Part shown: positions 1 to 8,769 of the stretch, one piece after another
Layout: each line of letters opens with the position of its first letter
Position numbering within the stretch: position 1 is the first letter of the stretch
Position numbers and translations under genes: made by a program
The notes under the pieces: model-generated
Seen by the model: the letters and a program-made list of their open reading frames with translations, nothing else
The model's database searches: none
Told to the model about the DNA's origin: nothing
Origin: CAWKMN01 sp963850765
Lineage (GTDB): Bacteria; Chloroflexota; Anaerolineae; Aggregatilineales; Aggregatilineaceae
Direction: 5' to 3'
DNA length: 64,000 bases
Assembly: GCA_963850765.1 (NCBI GenBank)
Contig: CAWKMN010000003.1
Coordinates: forward strand, 248,001-312,000

Positions 1-369
1 CTGGGCAACAGCCTGAACAGCATCGACCTCGTGGACGCGACGATCGAGATCGGCGGAGGCGAGTACCTGACGTATAACGAGATGATCCGCACGGTGATGC
101 GCGTTTCGGGGGCACAGCGGATGATCGTCAACGTGCCGCCGTACCTGCTGCGCAGCGTGAACCGTCTTGTCAGCCGCGTCGTCCGGCGCTGGCCGATGAC
201 CCCGCAGTGGTTCGATATCCTTGCCACCAACCGGACGGCGAATCTCGGCAACCTGTATGATTACTGCGGCGTGCGCCCGGTCCGGTTCGAGGATACGCTG
301 CTGACGTACATGCCGGACCGCCGTTACAGCCTGGAAATGCTGCGCTTCCTGTGGTCGCGCCCTTCGTAG
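1..369 (+). CDS. Extended SDR / NAD(P)-binding sugar epimerase-like protein, C-terminal part
   Basis: The frame is open from base 1, so the start lies outside the window; only about 122 C-terminal residues are seen. The segment IGGGEYLTYNEMIRTVMRV resembles the substrate-domain part of atypical extended short-chain dehydrogenases (NmrA/epimerase type), where a G-G-x-x-x-T-Y-x-E/D pattern follows the Rossmann core. It has several arginine-rich helices and ends at a TAG just before an intergenic repeat. The Rossmann motif is not visible, so substrate and exact family cannot be assigned. Confidence 0.6.
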   Translation: MGNSLNSIDLVDATIEIGGGEYLTYNEMIRTVMRVSGAQRMIVNVPPYLLRSVNRLVSRVVRRWPMTPQWFDILATNRTANLGNLYDYCGVRPVRFEDTLLTYMPDRRYSLEMLRFLWSRPS

Positions 370-463
370 GGGCGGCGGGCGATCCGACGGTCTGCCCAAC
401 TCCGAATAGTCTCCGAGATTTGGCATCATGCGCTCTGATCGCTGAGAAGAGGGGGCCCTTTCC

Positions 464-592
464 GTGAGTTAGCCCCTCCCTAAATCCCTCCCCACAGAGT
501 GGAGAGGGACTTCAGCGCTCCCCTTTCTCCGTGCGTGCTTTGCACGCCTGGGGAAAGGGGCGGGGGATAGGGGCCAGTGTGCATCCCTCACT
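464..592. repeat. Palindromic intergenic repeat, family A (copy 1)
   Basis: C/G-rich element beginning GTGAGTTAGCCCCTCCC and containing two hairpins, then a GGGGGATAGGGG block. Near-identical copies lie at 8511-8710, 45165-45270 and 63161-63316, with an inverted copy at 33631-33750. No ORF is plausible here. The rest of the gap (370-463 and 593-677) shows nothing I recognise. Confidence 0.8.
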
Positions 593-677
593 CTTGGCGC
601 GGAACTTCGATACCCCCCGGCGGCACGAATTTGTGTATAGTTGGTAGTGGGATGAAAGAGAGACGGGGTTCAGGTTC

Positions 678-3290
678 ATGATGCTGCCTAGCTCACATGG
701 CTCGATGATCACAACTCTTCAGCGCCTCGAAGAAGCCGGCGAGATCCGCGGGCTGGACGAGATGGAAGTGCTGTCGCGGCGCGAGCGCGGCGACGGGAAC
801 GATTACCAGCCACCCACCAGCCGGTCACTCGGCGATATTCTGCGACAGAACGTATTCACGCTGATCAATATCGTGCTGTTTTCGCTCGGCGCGACGATGG
901 TCGCCATTGGGCGAGTGGATGAAGCGATTATCAGCGTGAGCCTGATCACGATAAATATCGTGATCGGCGTGCTGCAAGAGGTGTGGGCCAAGCGCAAACT
1001 GGACCGGATCGCGCTGCTGACGCGCCCCAAGGTCACGGTACTGCGCGGCGGTGAGCCGCGGACAATCGACCCTGCTGAACTGGTGCGCGGCGACGTGGTG
1101 ATCGTCCGGCCCGGCGATCAGATCGTGGTGGATGGCATCGTGGTGGGGGATGGTCAGATCGAGGTGGATGAGTCGCTGCTGACCGGCAAATCGGATCATA
1201 TCGCCAAACGCAAGGGCGATCCCGTGCTGTCGGGCAGCTTTGTCGTCACCGGAACGGCGATGTTCCTCGCGCGGCGGGTCGGCAAGAAGAGCTTCGCCAA
1301 TCAGGTTGCCTCTGAGGCACGGGCCTTCCGCGTGGCGCGTACGCCCCTTCAGAACGACGTCGATTTTGTGATCCGGGTGCTGACGCTCGTCGCCGTCTTC
1401 TTCGGGATCCTGCTGGCCGCGTCGGCCGTGCTGTCCGAAGTGCCGCTGATGCGCCGCATCCAGATGGCGACCGTGTTCGCCGGGCTGATCCCCAACGGGC
1501 TGTTCTTCATGGTGATCGTTGCTTACACGATGGGCGCGGTGCGGATCGTGAGCCGGGGCGCACTGGTCCAGCAAGCCAATTCCGTCGAATCGCTGAGCAA
1601 TGTGAACGTGCTGTGCATGGACAAGACCGGCACGCTGACCGCCAACAAAATCCATTATCACGATGTCTACCCGGTGGATCTGGGAAAAGACGCCTTCGAG
1701 CGGCTGCTGGCCGAATTTGCCCGCAGCGCCAGCGTCACCAACCGCACCAGCGAGGCGCTGATCCAGGCCCTGGACGGCAAGGCGCGGCGCGTGCTGGACG
1801 AGGTGCCGTTTTCGTCGGCGCGCAAGTGGAGCGCGCTCACCTTCAGCGACGATGATCAGAAGGGCGTCTACGTGATGGGCGCGCTCGAAGTGCTGGAGCC
1901 GCACCTGATCGCGGGCGGCAACTCGCTGGTCGAACAGGCCGAGCGCTGGTCGGATGAAGGGCTGCGCGTGGTGTTGTTCGCCTATAACCCGGAGGTGCTG
2001 TATCTCCACGGTACGGATCAGCGGCCGGTGCTGCCGGAACTCACGCCGCTGGGTTTGATCAGCTTCAGCGACGAACTGCGCCCTGAAGTCAAAGAGACGC
2101 TTGCCGGGTTCGCGCAGGCGGGCATCAACCTGAAGGTGATCTCCGGCGACAACCCGCATACCGTCGCGTCGCTGGCGAAACAGGCTGGTCTGCCTGGCAA
2201 TTCGTGGGCAATCTCGGGCGCGGAGCTGGGTGAAATGTCTGACGCGCAGTTTGAGCAGGCCGCACTGGAAAACAACATCTTCGGGCGGATCACGCCAGTG
2301 CAGAAGGAGCGGCTCGTTCAGACGCTGCGCGACCGGGGTTTTTACGTCGCCATGATCGGGGATGGCGTGAACGACGTGCTCTCGCTCAAGAGGGCCAATC
2401 TGGGGATCGCGATGGAGAGCGGCAGCAGTGCCACGCGCAGCGTCGCGGATATGGTGCTGCTTGGCGATTCGTTCGCCGCGCTGCCGCCGGCCTTTCTGGA
2501 AGGACAGCGCATCGTGGCCGGGATGCGCGATATTCTGCGGCTGTATCTGGCGCGCGCCGTGCAGCTGGTGCTGCTGATCCTGGCCGCGGCGGTGGTGGGG
2601 GTCGGCTTCCCGTACATCCCCAAACATATCTCGCTGGTGGCGGGCCTCACAATCGGCTTCCCGACGTTCTGCCTGGCGTTGTGGGCGCGCCCGGATGTTG
2701 AGCGGCGCGGACTGATCGTCTCCGTGCTGCATTTTGCGTTCCCCGCCGGGATCGTGACGTTTCTGTTCGGGCTGGGGCTGTACGTGTACGCCTTCCATGC
2801 GATCGTCAACGACGGTCGCACCGTGGACGTGCTGCGCGAAGACGTGGAGTCGTTCCAGAAATATGCCGGGATCGATTACGAAATCTATACCGAAGACCAG
2901 TTCGTGTATGAGGTGGCGGTGCTGTTCTCGCAGTCGGTCCTGACGGTGTTCTCTGTCCTGTCCGGCCTGGGGTTGATCCTGTTCGTCGAGCCGCCGTTTC
3001 GCTGGTTCGTGGGCGGCGATAAATACAGCGGCGACCGGCGCGTGTTGGTGCTCGTGGCGGCGATGCTGGGGCTGTTCGTGTGGGTGATGGCCGTCCCACG
3101 CTGGCGGCGATTCTGGGAATTGCTGCCGCTCGAAGCCTTCGATTACGCGCTGGTGATCGGCGTGGTCGTGGTGTGGGCCGTGGTGCAGCGCTACGTGTGG
3201 CGCGCGCGGCTGTTCGAGCGGTTCCTGCATCTCGAAGCGATGGTCGATCTGTCGGACGACTGGCTGATGCAGGAGTTGAAGAAAAAGTAG
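678..3290 (+). CDS. P-type cation-transporting ATPase with altered TGE and M4 motifs
   Basis: 870 aa, with the P-type layout: a small N-terminal region and M1-M2, an actuator domain near residues 100-210, M3-M4, a P domain with DKTGTLT (Asp315 as phosphorylation site), an N domain, SGDNPHT, and GDGVNDVLSLK near residue 562, then about six C-terminal helices. It resembles the CtpE-like calcium/cation branch. Three motifs depart from the family: actuator TGE reads TGK (residues 169-171), M4 P-E-G-L reads P-N-G-L (272-275), and the hinge LKDAD reads LKRAN. The TGE glutamate normally activates water for dephosphorylation, so transport activity is uncertain. ATG 678 is the first of three nearby ATGs and lacks a strong ribosome site; 705 is possible. 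The gene stands alone between repeats. Confidence 0.85.
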   Translation: MMLPSSHGSMITTLQRLEEAGEIRGLDEMEVLSRRERGDGNDYQPPTSRSLGDILRQNVFTLINIVLFSLGATMVAIGRVDEAIISVSLITINIVIGVLQEVWAKRKLDRIALLTRPKVTVLRGGEPRTIDPAELVRGDVVIVRPGDQIVVDGIVVGDGQIEVDESLLTGKSDHIAKRKGDPVLSGSFVVTGTAMFLARRVGKKSFANQVASEARAFRVARTPLQNDVDFVIRVLTLVAVFFGILLAASAVLSEVPLMRRIQMATVFAGLIPNGLFFMVIVAYTMGAVRIVSRGALVQQANSVESLSNVNVLCMDKTGTLTANKIHYHDVYPVDLGKDAFERLLAEFARSASVTNRTSEALIQALDGKARRVLDEVPFSSARKWSALTFSDDDQKGVYVMGALEVLEPHLIAGGNSLVEQAERWSDEGLRVVLFAYNPEVLYLHGTDQRPVLPELTPLGLISFSDELRPEVKETLAGFAQAGINLKVISGDNPHTVASLAKQAGLPGNSWAISGAELGEMSDAQFEQAALENNIFGRITPVQKERLVQTLRDRGFYVAMIGDGVNDVLSLKRANLGIAMESGSSATRSVADMVLLGDSFAALPPAFLEGQRIVAGMRDILRLYLARAVQLVLLILAAAVVGVGFPYIPKHISLVAGLTIGFPTFCLALWARPDVERRGLIVSVLHFAFPAGIVTFLFGLGLYVYAFHAIVNDGRTVDVLREDVESFQKYAGIDYEIYTEDQFVYEVAVLFSQSVLTVFSVLSGLGLILFVEPPFRWFVGGDKYSGDRRVLVLVAAMLGLFVWVMAVPRWRRFWELLPLEAFDYALVIGVVVVWAVVQRYVWRARLFERFLHLEAMVDLSDDWLMQELKKK

Positions 3291-3425
3291 GCGATTAGCG
3301 GTTAGCTAAAAGCTTACCTCACCCCCCGGCCCCCTCTCCACGCGCGGAGAGGGGGAGTAGGGGCGGGCTAACAAGCCCGCCCAAAGCGACCTGTAAGGTC
3401 GCCCGACCCACCGAGTCGCCCCTGC
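3291..3425. repeat. Phrase-like repeat plus palindromic repeat family B/C
   Basis: 3291-3316 carries GCGATTAGCGGTTAGCTAAAAGC, a unit of the TTAGC-type repeat seen again at 25490, 35124 and 62000. 3317-3425 is a family B element (CCTCACCCCCC, hairpin, GAGAGGGGGAG) followed by small palindromes, one reading GCGACCTGTAAGGTCGC and one near GACCCACCGAGTCGCCCC (family C). Noncoding; it lies between convergent genes. Confidence 0.75.
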
Positions 3426-3437
3426 GAATTCCGGGCA

Positions 3438-5294
3438 CTATCCCGGCTGTTTATAGTCCGGGTTGACCTCCGGCCAGACCATGATCGGCAGCGGCTCACC
3501 GATGCCAAAATGCTCCGCCCAGAGCCGCTGATAGGTGCCATCTTCGACCATCGCTTGCAGCACGGTGTCGATCTGGGTGCGGAAGTCGGCATCGTTGCGG
3601 GGCAGGGCAAACGCGATCGGCATATCATCGCCATAGGGCGTGTCGAGGATCTTCACCCGCTCCTCGTAGTCGCCGTCGCGCATCAGCGCCAGCAGCCGCA
3701 GGTTATCTCCGTAGATCGCATCCAGATTGTCCTCATCGACCATCGTATAGATCGCGCGGGACTCGTTCTGGATGCCAAATGGCTCGTTGACGTTTTGGCC
3801 CACGCCGAACATCTCCACGAGATTTTTGATATGCTCGGCGTCCGGCGCGTCATCCGCGAAATAGCCGATCCACCAGCCGGTGCCCAGCATATCGCCAAAG
3901 CCGGTCGTGATGCGCGAATTGGTCGGCACCATCAGGCGATCCCCGTGCTGCGCGTAGGGCAGCGAGTATTCGACCCGATCCGCCCCATCCCAGCGCGGGC
4001 TGATTCCCACGGCGATGTCCGCCTCGCCGCTCACGACCTGATCGACCGCCGTCAGCGGCGAACCGGGCACGACCTCGATCTCGACGCCCCAGCGGCGCGC
4101 GATCTCATCGACCAGCGCGCGGTTGAGGTCGTTGAGCATGCGGGCCTGGGCCGGGGCATCCGTCTGATCGGGCGCGACGAGTCCAGCGACGCGGAGCGGC
4201 TGACCGCTGCCCAGATGGTCCAGCACCGGGTTGTCGGGGTAGGGGATGTCGGTCGGGAAGTCACTCAGGCCGCGTGTATCGTCGTACAGGCTGTCGTAGA
4301 CCGGCACGAGTTCTGTGAAATTGATCGACTCATCTGGGAACCAGATTTTGAAGATCTGATCGAGCCGTCCGCTGGCTTTGAGCCGCTGCAAGGAACGGTT
4401 GAATAGGTTGCGCAGGTTCACATCCCAGCGGCGCATGGCGATCGCGTAGGGCTCGTTGAGCACTGGCTCATCGATCAGGCGCATCTGCTGGCGACCGGCG
4501 CGGCGCAGGCTGTCCAGGCTGCCGACCATCCCCTGAACCTCGCCGGCTGCGAGAGCATCCAGCGCGCTGCTCTCGGTGAAAAAGGTGCGGATGTCGAATT
4601 CGACACCGGCTTCGCGGCTCCAGTTGCGCAGCGCGCGTTCGCTGCGGCTGCCGATCTCGACGGCGACCGGCTGCCCGGCCATCTCGGCCAGGGTGTTAAA
4701 GGGCTCGTCGCTCCGAACGACCATGCGCTCCTGGTTGATGTAGTACGGATGGGAGAAATCCAGCCAGTCTTCGCGGTCGCGGGCGTGGACCTGCTGGCCG
4801 ATGAGCAGATCGACGCGCTCACCGAGGAGCATATCATCCGCGTTCTGGCGCGTGACCTGCGCGAACTCGACTTCGAGGCCCAATTCGATCGCAATGGCGC
4901 GAATAATGTCCACCTCGTAGCCGACCAGCTCGCCGTACTCATTCAGCCACGTGAACGGAAAGGCGTTGTAGTAGGTACCGACGCGCAGTTCGCCCATCGA
5001 CTGGGCGACCGCCAGCCCGGACATGGTGGGCGGCTCAAACGGCGTTGGTGTCATGGTCGGGAGCGGGGTGGGCGGCACGAGCGTCGGCGCGGGGATCGAT
5101 GGCGTCATGGTCGGGCGCGGCGTATTGGTGGGGAACGCCGTCGGCGCGTCGGGCGTGATCGCGCTCAGCGTCGGTGTGGGCGTTTGGGTTTCCTGGTACG
5201 CCTGCCCGCTGCTGTGCAGGGATAAGCCTGCCACTGCGGCGATCAGCAGCGCGAATAACAGCATCAGTCTCGTAACGGAAGGTTTCGTTTTCAT
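3438..5294 (-). CDS. Secreted tandem solute-binding protein (two family 3 SBP domains)
   Basis: 618 aa. A signal peptide of about 33 residues (basic MKTKPSVTR, then a hydrophobic stretch) is followed by a Thr/Pro-rich linker (about 35-95) and two periplasmic-binding type II domains, roughly residues 100-335 and 365-605. Domain 1 shows LVGYEVDIIRAIAIELGLE and a late Tyr/Asn-containing lobe, typical of amino-acid-binding SBP_bac_3 proteins; domain 2 is more divergent. There is no permease or ATPase next door, so this could be an orphan binding or sensing protein rather than part of an ABC importer. The ATG at 5294 has AGGA about nine bases upstream. Two fused SBP_bac_3 domains in one soluble protein is uncommon but known. 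Confidence 0.82.
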   Translation of the reverse strand: MKTKPSVTRLMLLFALLIAAVAGLSLHSSGQAYQETQTPTPTLSAITPDAPTAFPTNTPRPTMTPSIPAPTLVPPTPLPTMTPTPFEPPTMSGLAVAQSMGELRVGTYYNAFPFTWLNEYGELVGYEVDIIRAIAIELGLEVEFAQVTRQNADDMLLGERVDLLIGQQVHARDREDWLDFSHPYYINQERMVVRSDEPFNTLAEMAGQPVAVEIGSRSERALRNWSREAGVEFDIRTFFTESSALDALAAGEVQGMVGSLDSLRRAGRQQMRLIDEPVLNEPYAIAMRRWDVNLRNLFNRSLQRLKASGRLDQIFKIWFPDESINFTELVPVYDSLYDDTRGLSDFPTDIPYPDNPVLDHLGSGQPLRVAGLVAPDQTDAPAQARMLNDLNRALVDEIARRWGVEIEVVPGSPLTAVDQVVSGEADIAVGISPRWDGADRVEYSLPYAQHGDRLMVPTNSRITTGFGDMLGTGWWIGYFADDAPDAEHIKNLVEMFGVGQNVNEPFGIQNESRAIYTMVDEDNLDAIYGDNLRLLALMRDGDYEERVKILDTPYGDDMPIAFALPRNDADFRTQIDTVLQAMVEDGTYQRLWAEHFGIGEPLPIMVWPEVNPDYKQPG

Positions 5295-5343
5295 ACGCTG
5301 TGTCCTGTGTGAACCTGCGTAAATGTGTCGCTCATAACGTCTT

Positions 5344-5395
5344 GTAGGTGCGACCCACCGGGTCGTCCAGGGCGAGGCAGTACCTCGCCCCTACC
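5344..5395. repeat. Small palindromic repeat, family C
   Basis: GCGACCCACCGGGTCGTCC followed by GGCGAGGCAGTACCTCGCCCC: two short hairpins between two genes of the same strand. The same GACCCACCGGGTCGCCCCTAC unit is found at 38524-38552 and 59215-59242, with related units near 3390, 20845 and 25619. Confidence 0.7.
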
Positions 5396-6005
5396 TGTAG
5401 AGATCGTGTTCGTGAATGTAATCGAGCACGGCGTCGGGCACCTGATAGCGCACGCTCTGCCCGGCGGCGATCTGCTGCGCCAGGATGTGCGACGCGATCT
5501 CAATGCGCGGCGCGCTGACCCACAGCAGGCGCGCGCGCAGGCCAGGGATCTGCTGTTCCAGCCCGTCCACGTCGGGAGCGGAATCCGGGCGCAGCATGAC
5601 GCCCAAGAGAGCCTCCCGGATCAGGTCGTGCGGGCGATGCCAGCCCGGCAGATCGCGCAGCGAATCGGAGCCAATCAGGAAGATCAAGGTCGCGCCGGGG
5701 TAGTCGGCCCGCAGCAGATGGAGCATATCCACGCTGTAGTGCGGACCGGGGCGATCCAGATCGACCCGTGAGAGAGCAAAGCGTGGATTGCCCGCGATGG
5801 CCCGCTCGACCATCGCCACCCGGTGATCGGCGGATACGCGCACCGCCGCGGCGTGTTTGTGCGGCGGCGTCGCGGCTGGAACGAACAGCACGCGCGACAG
5901 CCCCAGACGCTCGGCGGCGCACTCCGCCAGGATGAGGTGGCCCAGGTGCGGCGGGTCGAATGTGCCCCCGAAGACACCCAGGCGCAGCGCCGGATCAGCC
6001 GACAT
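5391..6005 (-). CDS. nadD: Nicotinate-nucleotide adenylyltransferase
   Basis: About 204 aa. It makes deamido-NAD from nicotinate mononucleotide and ATP in cytoplasmic NAD synthesis. The N-terminal nucleotidyltransferase signature GVFGGTFDPPHLGHL (T/HxGH class) and the PAATPPHK substrate loop are clear, and FLIGSDSL matches the family core. I prefer the ATG at 6005: its A overlaps the obg stop (TGATG) and GGAG lies seven bases upstream; a GTG at 6017 would extend it by four residues. It is translationally coupled to obg, a common pairing in bacteria. Confidence 0.93.
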   Translation of the reverse strand: MSADPALRLGVFGGTFDPPHLGHLILAECAAERLGLSRVLFVPAATPPHKHAAAVRVSADHRVAMVERAIAGNPRFALSRVDLDRPGPHYSVDMLHLLRADYPGATLIFLIGSDSLRDLPGWHRPHDLIREALLGVMLRPDSAPDVDGLEQQIPGLRARLLWVSAPRIEIASHILAQQIAAGQSVRYQVPDAVLDYIHEHDLYR

Positions 6006-7267
6006 CAATCGCTCCACTCAAGCTCGAGGTCGCCGATATAAACCGTGTCGCCGGGTTTGACGCCGGCTTCTTCCAGCGCGGCTTTGATGCCCATGGTTTC
6101 CAGAATGCGTTGGAAGCGGTTCACGGCCTGATCGTAATCCCAGTAGGTCATGGCGACGGCGCGCTCGATGCGCTTGCCAATTACCCGGAATTCGTCGTGA
6201 CTCAGCCGCTCGACGGTGAACGCCAACGGATCCTCGCCCAGTTGGTAGACGGGCAGTTCGGCGGGCGCGGCCTCTTCAGTGGGCAGCGAATCGAGCGTCT
6301 GCACGGCGCGATTCACGATGTCGCGTGTATGCTGGTGGGTAGCGGAGGAGATCGCCAGCGGCTCGTAACCGAGCTTTTCCAGTTCGGCCCGGATCTGCGG
6401 CCAGCGTTCCTGTGCCTGCGGCAGATCCATTTTATTGAGCACGACGATCTGCGGCTTTTCCCTCAGGCGATCATCAAACAGCGCGAGTTCGGTGTTGATC
6501 TGGTGGAAGTCCGCGATGGGATTCTCCGCCGCGCCGTCGAGCAGGTGGACCAGTACGCGGGTGCGCTGGATGTGACGCAGAAAATCGTGACCCAGGCCTG
6601 CGCCGCTATGCGCGCCTTCGATCAGGCCCGGAATGTCGGCAAAGACGAGATCGCGGTCATCCAGCACCACGACGCCCAGGTTAGGTTCGAGCGTGGTGAA
6701 GGGGTAGTTGGCGATCTTGGGGCGCGCGTTGCTGATGACCGAGAGCAGGGTCGATTTGCCCGCGTTCGGCGCGCCGACGATCCCGACATCGGCCAGCAGC
6801 TTGAGTTCGAGCGCGAGCCAGCGTTCCTCGCCGGGCTCGCCTTTCTCGGCGATGCGTGGGGCCTGGTTGGTGCTCGTCGCAAACCGCGCATTACCGCGTC
6901 CGCCGCGCCCACCTTTGGCGACCAGTACCCTCTGGCCGGGCTGCGTCAGGTCCGCGATCAGATCGCCGGTATGACTGTCCCGAATGATGGTGCCCGGAGG
7001 AACGTCGATCAGCAGATCGTCGCCGCTGCGGCCGGTCTTGTTGCTGGTCCCGCCTGGGGAGCCGCTGACGGCCCGATAGTGTGTCTGGTGAGTAAACGTG
7101 ATCAGGGTGTTGAGGGTCGGCTTGACGACGAGATAAACATCGCCGCCCTTGCCGCCATCGCCGCCGGCCGGCCCGCCGCGCGGCACATATTTCTCGCGGC
7201 GAAAGTGGACGAGGCCGTTGCCCCCGTCGCCGCTCCGAACTTGGATTTTCGCTTCGTCGTATGTCAT
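6005..7267 (-). CDS. obg: Obg/CgtA ribosome-associated GTPase
   Basis: 420 aa. Essential GTPase for late 50S assembly and stress control. Domains: glycine-rich Obg fold (1-158) with GGDGGNGLVHFRREK-like segments, G domain with G1 GAPNAGKST near 165-175, G3 DIPGL and G4 NKMD, and a C-terminal OCT domain (about 345-420). All key residues are intact. It is the first gene of an obg-nadD operon. The 217-base gap upstream holds no recognisable signal apart from a weak CCGGAC/GTCCGG hairpin at 7429-7449, with no T-run on either side. Confidence 0.95.
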   Translation of the reverse strand: MTYDEAKIQVRSGDGGNGLVHFRREKYVPRGGPAGGDGGKGGDVYLVVKPTLNTLITFTHQTHYRAVSGSPGGTSNKTGRSGDDLLIDVPPGTIIRDSHTGDLIADLTQPGQRVLVAKGGRGGRGNARFATSTNQAPRIAEKGEPGEERWLALELKLLADVGIVGAPNAGKSTLLSVISNARPKIANYPFTTLEPNLGVVVLDDRDLVFADIPGLIEGAHSGAGLGHDFLRHIQRTRVLVHLLDGAAENPIADFHQINTELALFDDRLREKPQIVVLNKMDLPQAQERWPQIRAELEKLGYEPLAISSATHQHTRDIVNRAVQTLDSLPTEEAAPAELPVYQLGEDPLAFTVERLSHDEFRVIGKRIERAVAMTYWDYDQAVNRFQRILETMGIKAALEEAGVKPGDTVYIGDLELEWSD

Positions 7268-7484
7268 GCCCGAAGTTTAACGTGAGGCGGAGAGTGCGTC
7301 AAACCACGCCTGACCGCCGGGATCATGGCGGGACGCCGCGGGTTAGAACCGTGCGGCTATGGGAAAAGCCGGGAAGCTCGCTAAAGGGGCTGGTCAAGAG
7401 TCCCTTCAGTGGACTTCCCTAATCATAGCCGGACCGTTTTAACGTCCGGTGAAGGCGGTCAGTTTGGCAGAAGGATATCGGTTC

Positions 7485-8447
7485 TCAATACCTACGCTCC
7501 ACAATCTGCTGGGCAAGAGCGCGCAGCTCGTCCACCGCAGCCGATGGTGGCAGCACATCCAGGCTGAGCATCGCCAGAGTTGCCAGTTCTTCGGCTTTCT
7601 CGCGCCCTTTCTGGATGGCGCTTTCGAGTGTCTGCTCGGCCAGAAAGCTGTCCTTGAGCAGGCTCGGAGCCGTATCGGGCGTAGCCTCGGCCACGGAGGA
7701 AGCTCCGGCCTTGCTGCCGTTGTTTTTCTCCTCGCGCACGGCACCGATGCCGCGCCCCTGCGCCAGATCGATCCCGGCGTTCTTGCCGATCTGATCGGGG
7801 TCGGCGATCAGATCGAGCAGGTCATCCGTGATCTGGAAGGCGAGGCCCAGGTTGAACGCGTAGCCGCGCAGCGCGTCCACCCATTCCGCCGGAGCACCCG
7901 CGCCGACTGCGCCCAATTCGACGCATGCGACAAACAACGACGCCGTTTTCTTGGCGATGATCTCCAGGTAGGTGTCGCGATCGAGCCTGCCCTGTCTGGC
8001 GGCATGGATCTGAAGCGTTTCCCCTTCGACTAAGTGGGTGGCCGCGCGCGCCAGGATCGCGTTGATCTCGGCGGGGTAGGGGGCCATGATCTCGTAGGTC
8101 TTGGTGAACATGAAATCCCCGGTCAGCAGGGCGAACGTCCCACCCCAGCGGGCATTGACGGTCTCACGCCCGCGCCGCAGCGTGCCGTGATCGTTGATGT
8201 CGTCGTGTACCAGCGTCGCCGTGTGGATGATTTCCACCGCGGCGGCGAGGGGAACCACATAACCTTCGTCGGTGCCTGCGGCAGCCGCATGCGCCAACAG
8301 CACCAGGCGGGGCCGCAGCCGCTTTCCCCCTGCACTGAGGATATGCCGCGTGGTCTCGTTCAGCAGCGGGACGGAGCTTTCAGTAGTCGTAAGCAGCAGT
8401 GCGTTTACAGCTTGGAGTGCGTCATCAATTGCCATGCGGCCTCGCAT
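7485..8447 (-). CDS. Trans-polyprenyl diphosphate synthase
   Basis: 320 aa. Chain-elongating prenyltransferase that condenses IPP onto allylic diphosphates, probably for quinone side chains or undecaprenyl-type carriers. The first Asp-rich motif is DDIND with the downstream RRGRETVN, the GGKRLRP substrate loop is present, and the second motif is DDLLD near residue 215. After it the usual conserved GKPxGxDLxxGKxTLP is degenerate (GKNAGIDLAQGRGIGA) and followed by an Ala/Ser-rich insertion, so product length is unclear. ATG 8435 is an alternative start, with GAGG four bases upstream. Confidence 0.88.
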   Translation of the reverse strand: MRGRMAIDDALQAVNALLLTTTESSVPLLNETTRHILSAGGKRLRPRLVLLAHAAAAGTDEGYVVPLAAAVEIIHTATLVHDDINDHGTLRRGRETVNARWGGTFALLTGDFMFTKTYEIMAPYPAEINAILARAATHLVEGETLQIHAARQGRLDRDTYLEIIAKKTASLFVACVELGAVGAGAPAEWVDALRGYAFNLGLAFQITDDLLDLIADPDQIGKNAGIDLAQGRGIGAVREEKNNGSKAGASSVAEATPDTAPSLLKDSFLAEQTLESAIQKGREKAEELATLAMLSLDVLPPSAAVDELRALAQQIVERRY

Positions 8448-8473
8448 TTGTAACTTTTAGAACTTTCTGAAAG

Positions 8474-8502
8474 ATTATAACAATGAGCATGCATGTCGGC
8501 AA
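8474..8502 (-). promoter_or_regulatory. Predicted sigma-70-type promoter of the polyprenyl synthase gene
   Basis: On the minus strand TTGCCG and TATAAT are separated by 17 bases, with the -10 about 27 bases from the first start codon. This is one of the best promoter matches in the window. Confidence 0.6.
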
Positions 8503-8510
8503 ATGGATTC

Positions 8511-8710
8511 TAGAGGGTGTAATGCACTTGCATTCTCTTTGCCCAGGGGTTTTCCCCGTGAGTTAGCCCCTCCCTAAATCCCTCCCCACAGGGTGGAGAG
8601 GGACTTGAGGCGCTCCCCTTTCTCCGTGCGTGCAAAGCACGCCTGGGGAGAAGGGGTGCCGACCAAAGGTCGGACGGGGGATAGGGGCCAATAAGTGCAT
8701 AACAGGTTCC
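8511..8710. repeat. Repeat family A (copy 2) with terminal inverted repeats
   Basis: Begins AGGGTGTAATGCACTT and ends AAGTGCATAACAGG, so the ends are inverted copies. The interior is the GTGAGTTAGCCCC... palindromic block with an additional GCCGACCAAAGGTCGG hairpin. The same terminal sequence flanks the copy at 63161-63316, which makes the element look like a small MITE. Confidence 0.7.
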
Positions 8711-8769
8711 AGCTCCCAGTCCACAGAATTCAGTTTTCGGTGTTCAGTACGGCACGCCCCACCATCCGG

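Noticed and set aside
825..3230. 801-codon minus-strand frame opposite the P-type ATPase
   Set aside because: Composition is His/Arg/Gln-rich as expected for an antisense frame in high-GC coding DNA, and the plus strand has clear ATPase motifs.
5960..7285. 441-codon plus-strand frame over obg
   Set aside because: Antisense shadow; the minus strand has complete Obg motifs.
7429..7449. CCGGAC/GTCCGG hairpin as a terminator of the polyprenyl synthase gene
   Set aside because: Only six base pairs and no T-run follows on the minus strand.
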